Shown piece after piece: positions 1 to 6,623 of a stretch of DNA of 64,000 bases; the stretch's first letter is position 1, and every line of letters starts with the position of its first letter. A program made the translations under genes and the position numbers. Source of the DNA: Geothermobacter hydrogeniphilus (GTDB lineage Bacteria > Desulfobacterota > Desulfuromonadia > Desulfuromonadales > Geothermobacteraceae); NCBI RefSeq assembly GCF_002093115.1, contig NZ_NAAD01000017.1, positions 1 to 64,000 on the forward strand, read 5' to 3'. Below the pieces are notes generated by a model. It had not been told where the DNA came from. It saw only the letters and a program-made list of their open reading frames with translations, and did not search any database.

Positions 1-8
1 CTTTTCTG

Positions 9-38
9 CTTCCTCTTTTGGGCCAGCAAAAGAGGAAG
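9..38. repeat. Perfect 12-bp inverted repeat (hairpin)
   Basis: Positions 9-20 (CTTCCTCTTTTG) are the exact reverse complement of 27-38, with a 6-base loop between them. It could be the terminator or trailing hairpin of a gene left of the window. There is no T-run after it, so a simple intrinsic terminator is not demonstrated. Confidence 0.6.
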
Positions 39-69
39 GCGGCGAGCGGGGCCGCAACCCCGCGGTGTA

Positions 70-232
70 CTGCGAGGGCGGTCGATACGCACGCATCTGC
101 TGCGTTGCTCGCGCCTTGCATCTGCACACGTCTCGGCCGCCTTCAACGGTAGTGCTGGGACGGTCGATATCCGCACATCTGCCGCTTTGTTCACTCCCTC
201 AGCCACTGCGGAGCCGTTGCATCTGGACCCTT
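70..232 (+). repeat. Degenerate family-B intergenic repeat (copy B1)
   Basis: Two blocks resemble the family-B element described at 4690: 'gcatctgctgcgttg...gccttgcatctg' and 'cacatctgccgctttgtt...gttgcatctggac'. Both carry the CATCTGC-GTTG start and the CTTGCATCTGGAC end, but the central hairpin is eroded. No gene is supported in 1-260. Confidence 0.45.
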
Positions 233-260
233 CTTGCGGGATCGGTTATTCTGCCGCGTC

Positions 261-1229
261 ATGAATGCTTCCGCAGATCATAAGCTGCCCTGGGCGCCGG
301 GGACGGTGCCGCTGATGCTGGCCCCGATGCAGGGCTTGACCAACAGCGCCATGCGCCGGCTGGTCATCGACCGTGGACGGCCGGAGGTGGTGTTCACCGA
401 ATTTCTGCGGGTCAGCGGCGTCAGCCGGCGCCGCTTCGGGCGGCGCGACATGGCCGATATCGCGGCTGAACAGGATGGAGTGCCGCTGGTGGTGCAGCTG
501 GTGGGACACGGGGTCGAGCCGTTGGTCGATGCCGCACTGATCGCCCGGGACAACGGCGCGCGGCACCTCAATCTCAACCTCGGTTGTCCCTACGGGCGGA
601 TGACCACTGCCGCCACCGGTGGCGCGTTGCTGCAGTATCCCGAACGGCTGGCGGAGCTGCTGCCGGCCCTGCGGCGGGCGATTGCGGGGGGATTTTCGGT
701 GAAATTGCGGGCCGGTTATGAGGATCCGCGGCAGATCTTCTCCCTGTTGCCGCTGCTGGAGGATGCCGGTGTGGATTGGCTGGTGCTGCATCCCCGGACC
801 GTGGTGCAGAAATATGCCGGTGAAGCGGACCATCGCCTGACCGCCGAGGTTGTCGCCCGAACCCGGCTGCCGGTGATTGCCAACGGCGATATCCGCAGTG
901 CCGCGGAAGGTCGGTTGATGCTTGAAAGGACCGGAGCAGCAGGTTTGATGATCGGCCGGGCGGCGATGGCCGACCCGCTGATTTTCGCCCGTCTGCGCGG
1001 GGACGCTCCCGGGATACCCGACCTCGAGCAGCAGGCCCGTGACCTGCACGGCTACCTGCAGGGTCTGCTGCCCCTCTACCGGGAGCGTTTCTGCGGCGAG
1101 AAACAGGTTCTCGACAAGATGAAAAATGTTCTGTTGTTCATCGATCAGCCCGCCTTTGCCGATACCGTGCGCCGGCTGAAGAAGAGCCGCACCATTCCTG
1201 CTTTCGCCCGTCTGCTTGAAGAACTCTGA
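261..1229 (+). CDS. tRNA-dihydrouridine synthase (DusC/Dus family)
   Basis: 322-residue flavoprotein of the Dus family, which reduces uridines in the tRNA D-loop using FMN and NAD(P)H. The N-terminal TIM-barrel start LMLAPMQGLTN is the family's FMN-binding strand. LNLNLGCPYGRMTT near residue 105 contains the catalytic Cys of the N-x-GCP motif. KLRAGY and the late NGDIRS and IGRAAMADP stretches bind FMN phosphate. Translation could be opened upstream at a TTG (234), but the ATG at 261 gives the expected start a few residues before the barrel. Subclass (DusA/B/C) is uncertain; the short length and lack of a KR-rich insert favour DusC-like. Confidence 0.9.
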   Translation: MNASADHKLPWAPGTVPLMLAPMQGLTNSAMRRLVIDRGRPEVVFTEFLRVSGVSRRRFGRRDMADIAAEQDGVPLVVQLVGHGVEPLVDAALIARDNGARHLNLNLGCPYGRMTTAATGGALLQYPERLAELLPALRRAIAGGFSVKLRAGYEDPRQIFSLLPLLEDAGVDWLVLHPRTVVQKYAGEADHRLTAEVVARTRLPVIANGDIRSAAEGRLMLERTGAAGLMIGRAAMADPLIFARLRGDAPGIPDLEQQARDLHGYLQGLLPLYRERFCGEKQVLDKMKNVLLFIDQPAFADTVRRLKKSRTIPAFARLLEEL

Positions 1230-1254
1230 TCCGGTCCGTTGCGGTCCTTGCGGC

Positions 1255-1425
1255 TCAGTGCAGCCGGTCATGGATGCCGGTCAGAATCTCCTTGCGCTCC
1301 TTGAGAAAATCCCGGTAATCACGGGTGTCGGTGTGGGCGATTTCATCAACCAGGCTGCTGAGACGTTTGGCAAGGGCCTGTCGCAGGGTTTCCTGTTCCA
1401 TGTCATTCAGTTCGAGGCGGATCAT
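1255..1425 (-). CDS. Small conserved alpha-helical hypothetical protein (56 aa)
   Basis: A 56-residue ORF starting MIRLELNDMEQETL, preceded by a strong Shine-Dalgarno (AAAGGAGG about 6 bases before the ATG at 1425). The whole protein reads as two amphipathic helices rich in Glu, Asp, Arg and Lys (AHTDTRDYRDFLKERKE). From memory, short proteins of this style (one acidic helix, a D-T-x-x-x-D-Y-R motif, a basic helix) occur in Geobacter relatives without a known function. A longer frame to 1641 lies over the neighbouring lipoprotein gene and is not credible. Function unknown. Confidence 0.75.
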   Translation of the reverse strand: MIRLELNDMEQETLRQALAKRLSSLVDEIAHTDTRDYRDFLKERKEILTGIHDRLH

Positions 1426-1513
1426 GGACAACCTCCTTTTTCGAGTGGTCGAGGATGCGTTGCTTCCGCATCCTCTTTCTATTCTACCCGAAATAGCTCC
1501 CTTGTGTCGGATG

Positions 1514-2389
1514 TCAGAGATAGCTGCGGGCACCGACATAGGCTTTGCGCCAGTAGGCGTTGGAGAGGCTGGCGTAGCGGACGGTCTTGCCGGTACGCGG
1601 GGCGTGGATGAATTTGTCGCCGCCGGCGTAGATGCCGACATGGGTGACCCGTTTGCCGCCGTGGGTGGCGAAGAAGACCAGGTCTCCCTTGTGTAGCTGC
1701 CGCCTGCCGACCGCCCGGCCGGCGCGGTACTGCATGCGCGAATTGCGCGGCAGGTTGAGGCCGTTGAGACGGTAGCAGACCATGGTCAGACCGCTGCAGT
1801 CGAAGCCCCGTTTGCGATCCTCGCCGCCCCAGCGGTAGGGAACGCCGAGAAACCGGCGGGCGGTACGTACCAGCTCGTTGCGCAGATTCCCTTTGCCGCT
1901 GCGGCGTATCCTGGCCGCCGCGTAGTCCTCCGGAATAACGATGAAGAAGCGGCCGATCAGCCCCAGGCGGCGCAGCGTTTCAGCTTCTTTACGGGCGGCC
2001 CGGTAGCTCTTGTGGTTGCCGAAACGGACCTTGTAGAGCCCCGATTCGTGGCGGAAATAGTAGGCGTCGATCCCTTTTGCGTCGAGAGCCCGTTCCAGGC
2101 GTACCGCGTTGTCGAGGTTGGAAAAGGCGCCGACCTGGGTCGAAAAACCCATCCGTTCAAGGTGGTGTCGGGAGGGTTTGGCGGTTGCCGTCGGAGCAGG
2201 GCGGGGATCGGTGCCGGGCGTCATGGGTGCGGGTGTCGTCCGGGGCAGCAGGGCGGCGATCGGGTCGACCTGCCCGGCAGGCGGAGGGGCAGGCGCTGCC
2301 GTTCGCGGTTGCCCGGCGCAGCTGAGCAGGCCCGGCAGCAGAACCAGACTCATCAGCAGTAATCTGATGTGGGGATGAAGGTATGTCAT
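1514..2389 (-). CDS. SPOR-NlpC/P60 lipoprotein (peptidoglycan endopeptidase)
   Basis: 291-residue predicted lipoprotein. The N-terminus has a hydrophobic signal ending LLSC, with Cys24 as the lipidated residue. A Pro/Ala/Thr-rich linker runs to about residue 78. A SPOR-type domain (about 81-155; FSTQVGAFSNLDNAVRLERAL, YKVRFGNHKSYRAA) should bind denuded septal glycan. A C-terminal NlpC/P60 domain (about 172-290) has catalytic Cys198 in RGFDCSG and His250 in THVGIYAGG, with His262 following. It probably cleaves the stem peptide (gamma-D-Glu-DAP bond) and the SPOR domain would target it to the division site. The substrate bond is inferred from the family. Confidence 0.9.
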   Translation of the reverse strand: MTYLHPHIRLLLMSLVLLPGLLSCAGQPRTAAPAPPPAGQVDPIAALLPRTTPAPMTPGTDPRPAPTATAKPSRHHLERMGFSTQVGAFSNLDNAVRLERALDAKGIDAYYFRHESGLYKVRFGNHKSYRAARKEAETLRRLGLIGRFFIVIPEDYAAARIRRSGKGNLRNELVRTARRFLGVPYRWGGEDRKRGFDCSGLTMVCYRLNGLNLPRNSRMQYRAGRAVGRRQLHKGDLVFFATHGGKRVTHVGIYAGGDKFIHAPRTGKTVRYASLSNAYWRKAYVGARSYL

Positions 2390-2438
2390 GGCGGTAAATG
2401 GCCGCAGGTTAGCACATCCGGCCGGAAAAAAAGAATAC

Positions 2439-2599
2439 CTGAATTCGTGAGTTCCTGTCGGATGGAGAGTGCAAGTGCTTGGCTTGAATGGGATTCACAA
2501 TTAATTTGCAGCGCGCCTATAGGTTCGCTGGTCATTTTGGGGAAGCTCAGGCAGGTCAATGACTTGCGCTATCCACCGGCAAGGGGCTCACGGATGCAG
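2439..2599 (+). repeat. MITE-like palindromic repeat, family A, copy A1
   Basis: About 161 bp, near-identical over most of its length to 13841-14000 and, in reverse orientation, to 5192-5311. The ends are inverted copies (CTGAATTCGTGAG... and ...GGCTCACGGATGCAG). The symmetry continues inward (GGATGGAGAGTGCAAG against CTTGCGCTATCC), so the whole element can fold into one long imperfect hairpin. It lies between the lipoprotein gene and the cupin gene, and fills most of 2390-2684. Any reading frame through it is an artefact. Confidence 0.8.
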
Positions 2600-2684
2600 G
2601 GAATAAACTTGACCTGGCGCAAGGAAATTCCGGCCGACAGCGGTTAGACTTGACCGCAACGAACTCAACAAAGGAGAAAAAACG

Positions 2685-3014
2685 ATGAGTGAAGTAAACG
2701 ACCTGCTGGCACAGACTCTTGATCTGAACGGACTGCTCGACTACCAGGATGGAGCCGTGGTCAGCCGCACCATCATCAAGAAAGACACCGGTACAGTGAC
2801 CCTGTTCGCTTTCGACAAGGGCGAGGGGCTGAGTGAACATACCGCCCCCTTCGACGCCCTGGTGCAGATTACCGACGGCGAAGCGGCAATCACCATCGCC
2901 GGTGAAGAGCATCGTGTCAAAGCCGGCCAGTTCATCATCATGCCGGCCGACCAGCCGCACTCCCTCAAGGCGATCACCCGCTACAAGATGCTGCTGGTGA
3001 TGATCAAGCAGTGA
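2685..3014 (+). CDS. Cupin-domain protein (109 aa)
   Basis: Single-domain small cupin with a good ribosome site (AAAGGAG, 7 bases before the ATG). Motif 1 is imperfect: GEGLSEHTAPFDALVQITDGEA supplies one clear His and an Asp. Motif 2, AGQFIIMPADQPHSLKA, supplies the Pro and the second metal His. The pattern G-x-G-L-S-E-H-x-A-P-x-D-A is typical of stand-alone cupins in anaerobes, with no assigned substrate. Monocistronic: a family-A repeat lies upstream and a GGGGACAGTCCCC palindrome follows. The function beyond metal-binding beta-barrel is unknown. Confidence 0.85.
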   Translation: MSEVNDLLAQTLDLNGLLDYQDGAVVSRTIIKKDTGTVTLFAFDKGEGLSEHTAPFDALVQITDGEAAITIAGEEHRVKAGQFIIMPADQPHSLKAITRYKMLLVMIKQ

Positions 3015-3031
3015 TGCCCTGAATATCTCAA

Positions 3032-3067
3032 GGGGACAGTCCCCCACCTGAAGGGGGGACTGCCCCC
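3032..3067. repeat. GGGGAC-type palindrome (family D, copy 1)
   Basis: GGGGACAGTCCCCC (3032-3045) pairs with GGGGGGACTGCCCCC (3053-3067) across a 7-base spacer, 18 bases after the cupin stop. It may act as a 3' mRNA hairpin or weak terminator. A related palindrome with a T-run lies at 50763-50803. Confidence 0.7.
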
Positions 3068-3103
3068 GGCACCGGCTCTGAATTCCGTCCCGCCATTTAA
3101 CCC

Positions 3104-3131
3104 TTGCCTTTTATCCGCAACCCTGTATGAT
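3104..3131 (+). promoter_or_regulatory. Promoter of the DEAD-box helicase gene
   Basis: TTGCCT (3104-3109), 16-base spacer, TATGAT (3126-3131). Transcription would begin near 3138, giving a leader of about 240 bases before the ATG at 3380. Confidence 0.6.
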
Positions 3132-3137
3132 GCGCGA

Positions 3138-3379
3138 CGACTGATTTATGCACCGAGTCCGGCACCGCCGGTACCCACCCATCGCTCCCTGACCCACCTC
3201 TGCAGTCGATTCCCTTTGAATCTCTGGCAGCTTCATCCGGTTGGCGACGATGTTCATGTCCATACGCCAGTCCCGGAGTGGATGACCGCCTTTGCTGTCG
3301 GACAGCTGTCTGTCCGACCGGTCTCCGCACGTCTGTCAATGGTCCGCGCATTTTTGTTGTCGCGGACGAAGGGATTCAT
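3138..3379 (+). other. Long structured 5' leader of the helicase mRNA
   Basis: No credible gene lies between the predicted start site and the ATG at 3380. The leader contains a perfect 9-bp stem (3297-3305 GTCGGACAG with 3310-3318 CTGTCCGAC, loop CTGT) and other GC-rich segments. No ribosome site stronger than GAAGGGA precedes the ATG. Long leaders are common for cold-inducible and autoregulated RNA helicase genes, but a role here is inference. Confidence 0.45.
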
Positions 3380-4687
3380 ATGTCTTTTGATCAATTCAAG
3401 CTGGCCGCGCCGATTCTGCGCGCGGTCACCCAGTGCGGCTACACCGAACCGACCCCGGTTCAAGAAAAATCGATCCCCGAGATCCTCGCCGGTCGCGACC
3501 TGCTCGCTTCGGCTCAGACCGGAACCGGCAAGACCGCGGCCTTCATGCTGCCGGCCCTCGACCGCCTCTCGACGCTGAAAAAAGGACCCAAGGGCGCGCC
3601 GCGGGTGCTGGTGATGACGCCGACCCGGGAGCTGGCCGCCCAGGTCACCGAAGCGACCCGCAACTACGGCCGTTTCCTGCGCCTGCGCAGCACCGCGATC
3701 CTCGGCGGCACCGCTTACGGTCCGCAGTTCCGCGATCTCGGGCGGCCGATCGACCTGGTGGTCGGCACCCCGGGACGGCTGATCGATCACCTCGAGCGCG
3801 GCAGCCTCAATCTTTCCCGGCTTGAAGTGCTGATTCTCGACGAGGCCGACCGGATGCTCGACATGGGCTTCAAGGAGGATGTCGAGAAGGTGGTGGCCGC
3901 CGCCCCCGCTGAACGGCAGACTCTGCTCTTTACCGCGACTATGGACCGGACCATGGAAAACCTCGCCAACCGGTTGCTGAATGACCCGGTGCGGGTTGAT
4001 ATCGCCGGTCGGAAAATGACCCTTGACCAGATTTCCCAGTGCCTGCATGTCGCCGACAGCTATCATCACAAGAAACGCCTGCTGCAGCATTTCGCGGAGT
4101 CGGAAGAGGTTTCCCAGGCGATTATCTTCTCCGCCACCAAGCGCGATGCCGACAGTCTGGCGCAGGAACTGATCGACCAGGGACATCGCGCCGCCGCCCT
4201 GCATGGCGACATGACCCAGGGCGCGCGCAACCGGACCGTCAGGGGCCTGCGCCAAGGGAGGGTGCGGCTGCTGGTGGCGACCGATGTCGCCGCCCGCGGC
4301 ATCGATATCCCCGGCATCAGCCACGTGATCAATTTCGACCTGCCGATGGCCGCCGAAGACTATGTCCATCGCATCGGCCGCACCGGGCGCGCCGGCGCCA
4401 GCGGCATCGCCATCTCCTTCGCCAGCAACGGTGTTGACGTGCAGCGCCTGGAGCGGATTGAGAAGCTGATAGGCGAGCGGCTGCCGCAGGAAGAAATCCC
4501 CGGGCTGGAACCCTCCCGGCCGTTGCGGCGCGGCCGCCCGGCGGGCAAGCGTGACGGACGTCCCGGCAACAAGCGCCATGGCGGCTTCAACCGCGGCAAG
4601 GGCAAGCCCGGCGGCAGCCAGCGCCGTCGCGAGCCGATCGTCGAGTATCGGAGCCGCAAGGCCCGGCCGGCCAAAAGCGCGCACTGA
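3380..4687 (+). CDS. ATP-dependent DEAD-box RNA helicase (RhlE-like)
   Basis: 435-residue helicase with the full motif set: Q-motif (GYTEPTPVQ), Walker A (AQTGTGKTA), PTRELAAQ, TPGRLIDH, DEAD in LILDEADRMLDMGF, TAT in FTATM, ATDVAARGIDI, and HRIGRTGRAG. A Gly/Arg/Lys-rich tail of about 60 residues (RRGRPAGKRDGRPGNK...) should bind RNA without specificity. Overall size and tail resemble RhlE, so ribosome assembly or mRNA remodelling is the likely role. The start at 3380 removes 34 upstream codons lacking homology-like features and fits the Q-motif distance. Confidence 0.93.
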   Translation: MSFDQFKLAAPILRAVTQCGYTEPTPVQEKSIPEILAGRDLLASAQTGTGKTAAFMLPALDRLSTLKKGPKGAPRVLVMTPTRELAAQVTEATRNYGRFLRLRSTAILGGTAYGPQFRDLGRPIDLVVGTPGRLIDHLERGSLNLSRLEVLILDEADRMLDMGFKEDVEKVVAAAPAERQTLLFTATMDRTMENLANRLLNDPVRVDIAGRKMTLDQISQCLHVADSYHHKKRLLQHFAESEEVSQAIIFSATKRDADSLAQELIDQGHRAAALHGDMTQGARNRTVRGLRQGRVRLLVATDVAARGIDIPGISHVINFDLPMAAEDYVHRIGRTGRAGASGIAISFASNGVDVQRLERIEKLIGERLPQEEIPGLEPSRPLRRGRPAGKRDGRPGNKRHGGFNRGKGKPGGSQRRREPIVEYRSRKARPAKSAH

Positions 4688-4689
4688 CA

Positions 4690-4812
4690 GGCTGATGAAA
4701 AACGTCCATCTGCTGCGTTGTCCTCCCCCTGCGGCAACGATGTACCTTCCGGTACGCCTTATTCCGCAGGAGTGCGGACGCCTTGCATCTGGACATTTTT
4801 GCTCAGCCTGGG
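4690..4812 (+). repeat. Family-B hairpin repeat, copy B2
   Basis: Begins 3 bases after the helicase stop with GATGAAAAACGTCCATCTGC and ends with GCATCTGGACATTTTTGCTC. The core forms a two-tier hairpin: outer stem CTGCGG (4729-4734) with CCGCAG (4764-4769), inner stem GTACC (4742-4746) with GGTAC (4751-4755). Copies B3, B6 and B7 keep the pairing with different bases. Confidence 0.8.
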
Positions 4813-4821
4813 GAACGTAAA

Positions 4822-4866
4822 GAAATTCCGGGTCGGCAGCGACAGCTGTTGCCGGCCCGGAGTTTC
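4822..4866. terminator. Bidirectional terminator-like hairpin
   Basis: CCGGGTCGGCA (4828-4838) pairs with TGCCGGCCCGG (4850-4860) with one mismatch, extended by GAAATT/AGTTTC. Short T-rich stretches flank it. It sits between the convergent helicase gene and the small gene at 4909. Confidence 0.55.
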
Positions 4867-4908
4867 TGGTTTTGCCCGGGGTTTGAGCAGGGCAGGCCTG
4901 TTCCCGGT

Positions 4909-5142
4909 TCAGATCTGGAAATCGATCATCGCGTCCTCCCGGTCGCGGCTTTCCCGAGTCATGATCGTCGGTTCGCAGATCCGCCGGTCCCACACTTCCC
5001 ATCCATCGCCGACGCGGACATTGAAATAGTTGTGGTGGCAGGAGAGTACTTCGCCCTGGGTGTGGCTCTCCAGGTTGATGATCGCGCGCCGGTCGCCGTC
5101 GGCGGCCAGTTCACAGAGTTTGCGATAGTTTTTGCGATTCAT
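4909..5142 (-). CDS. Small hypothetical protein (77 aa)
   Basis: 77 residues starting MNRKNYRKLCELAADGDRR, preceded by a good ribosome site (GGAGAAAGGATAAGTTGT-ATG). It looks like an N-terminal helical segment followed by a small beta-rich part (GEVLSCHHNYFNVRVGDGWEVWD), and ends in an acidic tail. It has two Cys and no membrane segment. I do not recognise a family. The family-A repeat A3 ends only about 50 bases upstream, so the repeat's edge probably lies within its promoter region. Confidence 0.7.
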   Translation of the reverse strand: MNRKNYRKLCELAADGDRRAIINLESHTQGEVLSCHHNYFNVRVGDGWEVWDRRICEPTIMTRESRDREDAMIDFQI

Positions 5143-5191
5143 ACAACTTATCCTTTCTCCCCCCCGTCCAGTATCTCTTTTTATTATACTC

Positions 5192-5311
5192 CTGAATCAG
5201 CGAGTCCCTTGTCGGCGGACAGCGCAAATCATTGGCCTGCCTGATCTTCCCAAAAATCTCATTCAGACCAGGCGCTCACACTCTCCATCCAACATGAACC
5301 CACTGATATGA
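5192..5311 (-). repeat. MITE-like repeat, family A, copy A3 (deletion form)
   Basis: Reverse-oriented copy of the element at 13841-14000 (shared ...GGGAAG-TCAGGCAGG-CAATGA... and GTCCGCCGACAAGG segments). It lacks about 39 central bases. In the full copy that missing segment lies between two GATTTT direct repeats, which fits loss by slippage. The opposite end is diverged. Confidence 0.75.
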
Positions 5312-5587
5312 GGGACTCCGAACGGGTGAAAAAACTAAACTCTTCGGGAAGATAGCCGATATGTCAGTTTATTGTTCAAGTTCCAGTGGTGCTGCCGGAC
5401 CGGCTCAGTGTTCTTGTCGTCATTTTCATGATGCGTGAACGCCAGTCGTGCCTGGTGACGCCGGTCGCTGTATACTGACAAGATTTGATTCTCCGGTCAG
5501 ATTCCGGCAACAGGAGTTTTTCAGCTCAAGAATGATGTTTTCGCAAAAAGCATCAAGAATGTTTTCCTGAGAGAAAGGAGACCCTGC
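5312..5587 (+). promoter_or_regulatory. Upstream region and promoter of the hydrogenase operon
   Basis: Gene-free stretch. A clear -10 box TATACT lies at 5471-5476, with GTGCCT (5448-5453) at 17-base spacing as a weak -35. The -10 runs straight into TGACAAGATTTGATT (5476-5490). The first 12 bases of that are identical to an operator-like palindrome placed at the same distance from the fprA -10 box at 63238. GAGAAAGGAG precedes the hydB start. Confidence 0.5.
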
Positions 5588-6622
5588 GTGACTCAGGCTC
5601 TGATAGCAAAAACGAAACTGGCTGACCTGGTCAGCTTTCTGGCCTTGTGCGGGAAGGTTGTCGGGCCGGTTCCCCTGGGCCATGGCCAGTTCAAGTTCGC
5701 CGAGGTCCGTTCGCTTGCCGAGATGGCGCTGGACTACATCCCGACCATCCTGCCGCCGAAGAAGTACTTCATGCCCCAGTATGAAACCCTGCTGCGCTAC
5801 GATGGTGCCGACGGTCAGCAGATGCAGGCCGTGGTCGAGGTCGAGGAACTGGTGCTGTTCGGGGTGCATACCTGCGACCTGGCCGGTATCCAGTGTCTCA
5901 ACGTGGTTTTTTCCGACCGGCCGCGCGATCTGCATTACATGATCCGCAAGAATCACATCACCCTGATCGGCCTGGAGTGCAGTGACTACTGCGACAGCTA
6001 CGCCAGTTGTGCCATGCTGCGCAACCATCTGCCGAAAGGTGGTTACGACCTGTTTTTCAGCGAGTTGAGTGACGGCTACTTCGTTGATATCAAGACCCAG
6101 AAAGGGGAGCAGCTGGTCGAGGAATCGGGCCTGTTTGAACCGGTCAGCGATGCCGCGCGGGAGCAGCTTCAGGAACTGCGGCGGGCCAAGAAACAGATTT
6201 TCCGCAGCGAAGTGCCGATCCGCTACCAGGATATCCCACGGCTGTTCGACGAAACCTTCGACAGTGATGTCTGGACCAGGATCGGTGAAAAATGCCTCTC
6301 CTGCGGCAACTGTACCAATGTCTGCCCGACCTGCTACTGCTTCGACGTGATGGATGAACCCGATCTCGACCTGACCCGGGGGCGGCGGATCCGGGTCTGG
6401 GATTCCTGCCAGCACGAGACCTTTGCCAAGGTCGCCGGCGACGAGAGTTTCCGGGAGCAGCGTTCCGACCGCAAGCGGCACCGGTTCAACCGCAAGTTCC
6501 GTTACCCGATGAAACGCTACAAGCGGATGTTCTGTACCGGTTGCGGCCGCTGCAGCCGCAGCTGCATGGCGAAAATCGACCTGAAGGAGACTTTGGGCGC
6601 CTTGATGGAGGAACGGGGATAA
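5588..6622 (+). CDS. hydB: [NiFe]-hydrogenase electron-transfer subunit HydB-like (sulfhydrogenase beta)
   Basis: 344 residues; resembles the beta subunit of HydBGDA sulfhydrogenase (group 3b) and the related AsrA of anaerobic sulfite reductase. Two 4Fe-4S motifs are visible: CLSCGNCTNVCPTCYC near 235-250 and FCTGCGRCSRSCMAKID near 313-329. The subunit should pass electrons between the small hydrogenase subunit and the flavoprotein HydG. It is the first gene of a tight five-gene operon; the next start is one base after the stop. The context (HydG, HydD, HydA, protease) makes the hydrogenase assignment firmer than AsrA. Confidence 0.87.
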   Translation: MTQALIAKTKLADLVSFLALCGKVVGPVPLGHGQFKFAEVRSLAEMALDYIPTILPPKKYFMPQYETLLRYDGADGQQMQAVVEVEELVLFGVHTCDLAGIQCLNVVFSDRPRDLHYMIRKNHITLIGLECSDYCDSYASCAMLRNHLPKGGYDLFFSELSDGYFVDIKTQKGEQLVEESGLFEPVSDAAREQLQELRRAKKQIFRSEVPIRYQDIPRLFDETFDSDVWTRIGEKCLSCGNCTNVCPTCYCFDVMDEPDLDLTRGRRIRVWDSCQHETFAKVAGDESFREQRSDRKRHRFNRKFRYPMKRYKRMFCTGCGRCSRSCMAKIDLKETLGALMEERG

Positions 6623-6623
6623 C

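Noticed and set aside
246-1271. 341-aa frame on the - strand
   Set aside because: Lies entirely over the Dus gene; composition is a typical shadow of GC-rich coding sequence.
2369-2647. 92-aa frame through family-A copy A1
   Set aside because: The same frame is broken in the other copies; the segment is a palindromic repeat.
4690-4812. Family B as an integron attC site or tRNA-like gene
   Set aside because: No conserved GTTRRRY core sites, no integrase nearby, and no cloverleaf could be drawn.
3254-5002. 582-aa frame on the - strand
   Set aside because: Antisense to the DEAD-box gene, which carries all helicase motifs in the other strand.
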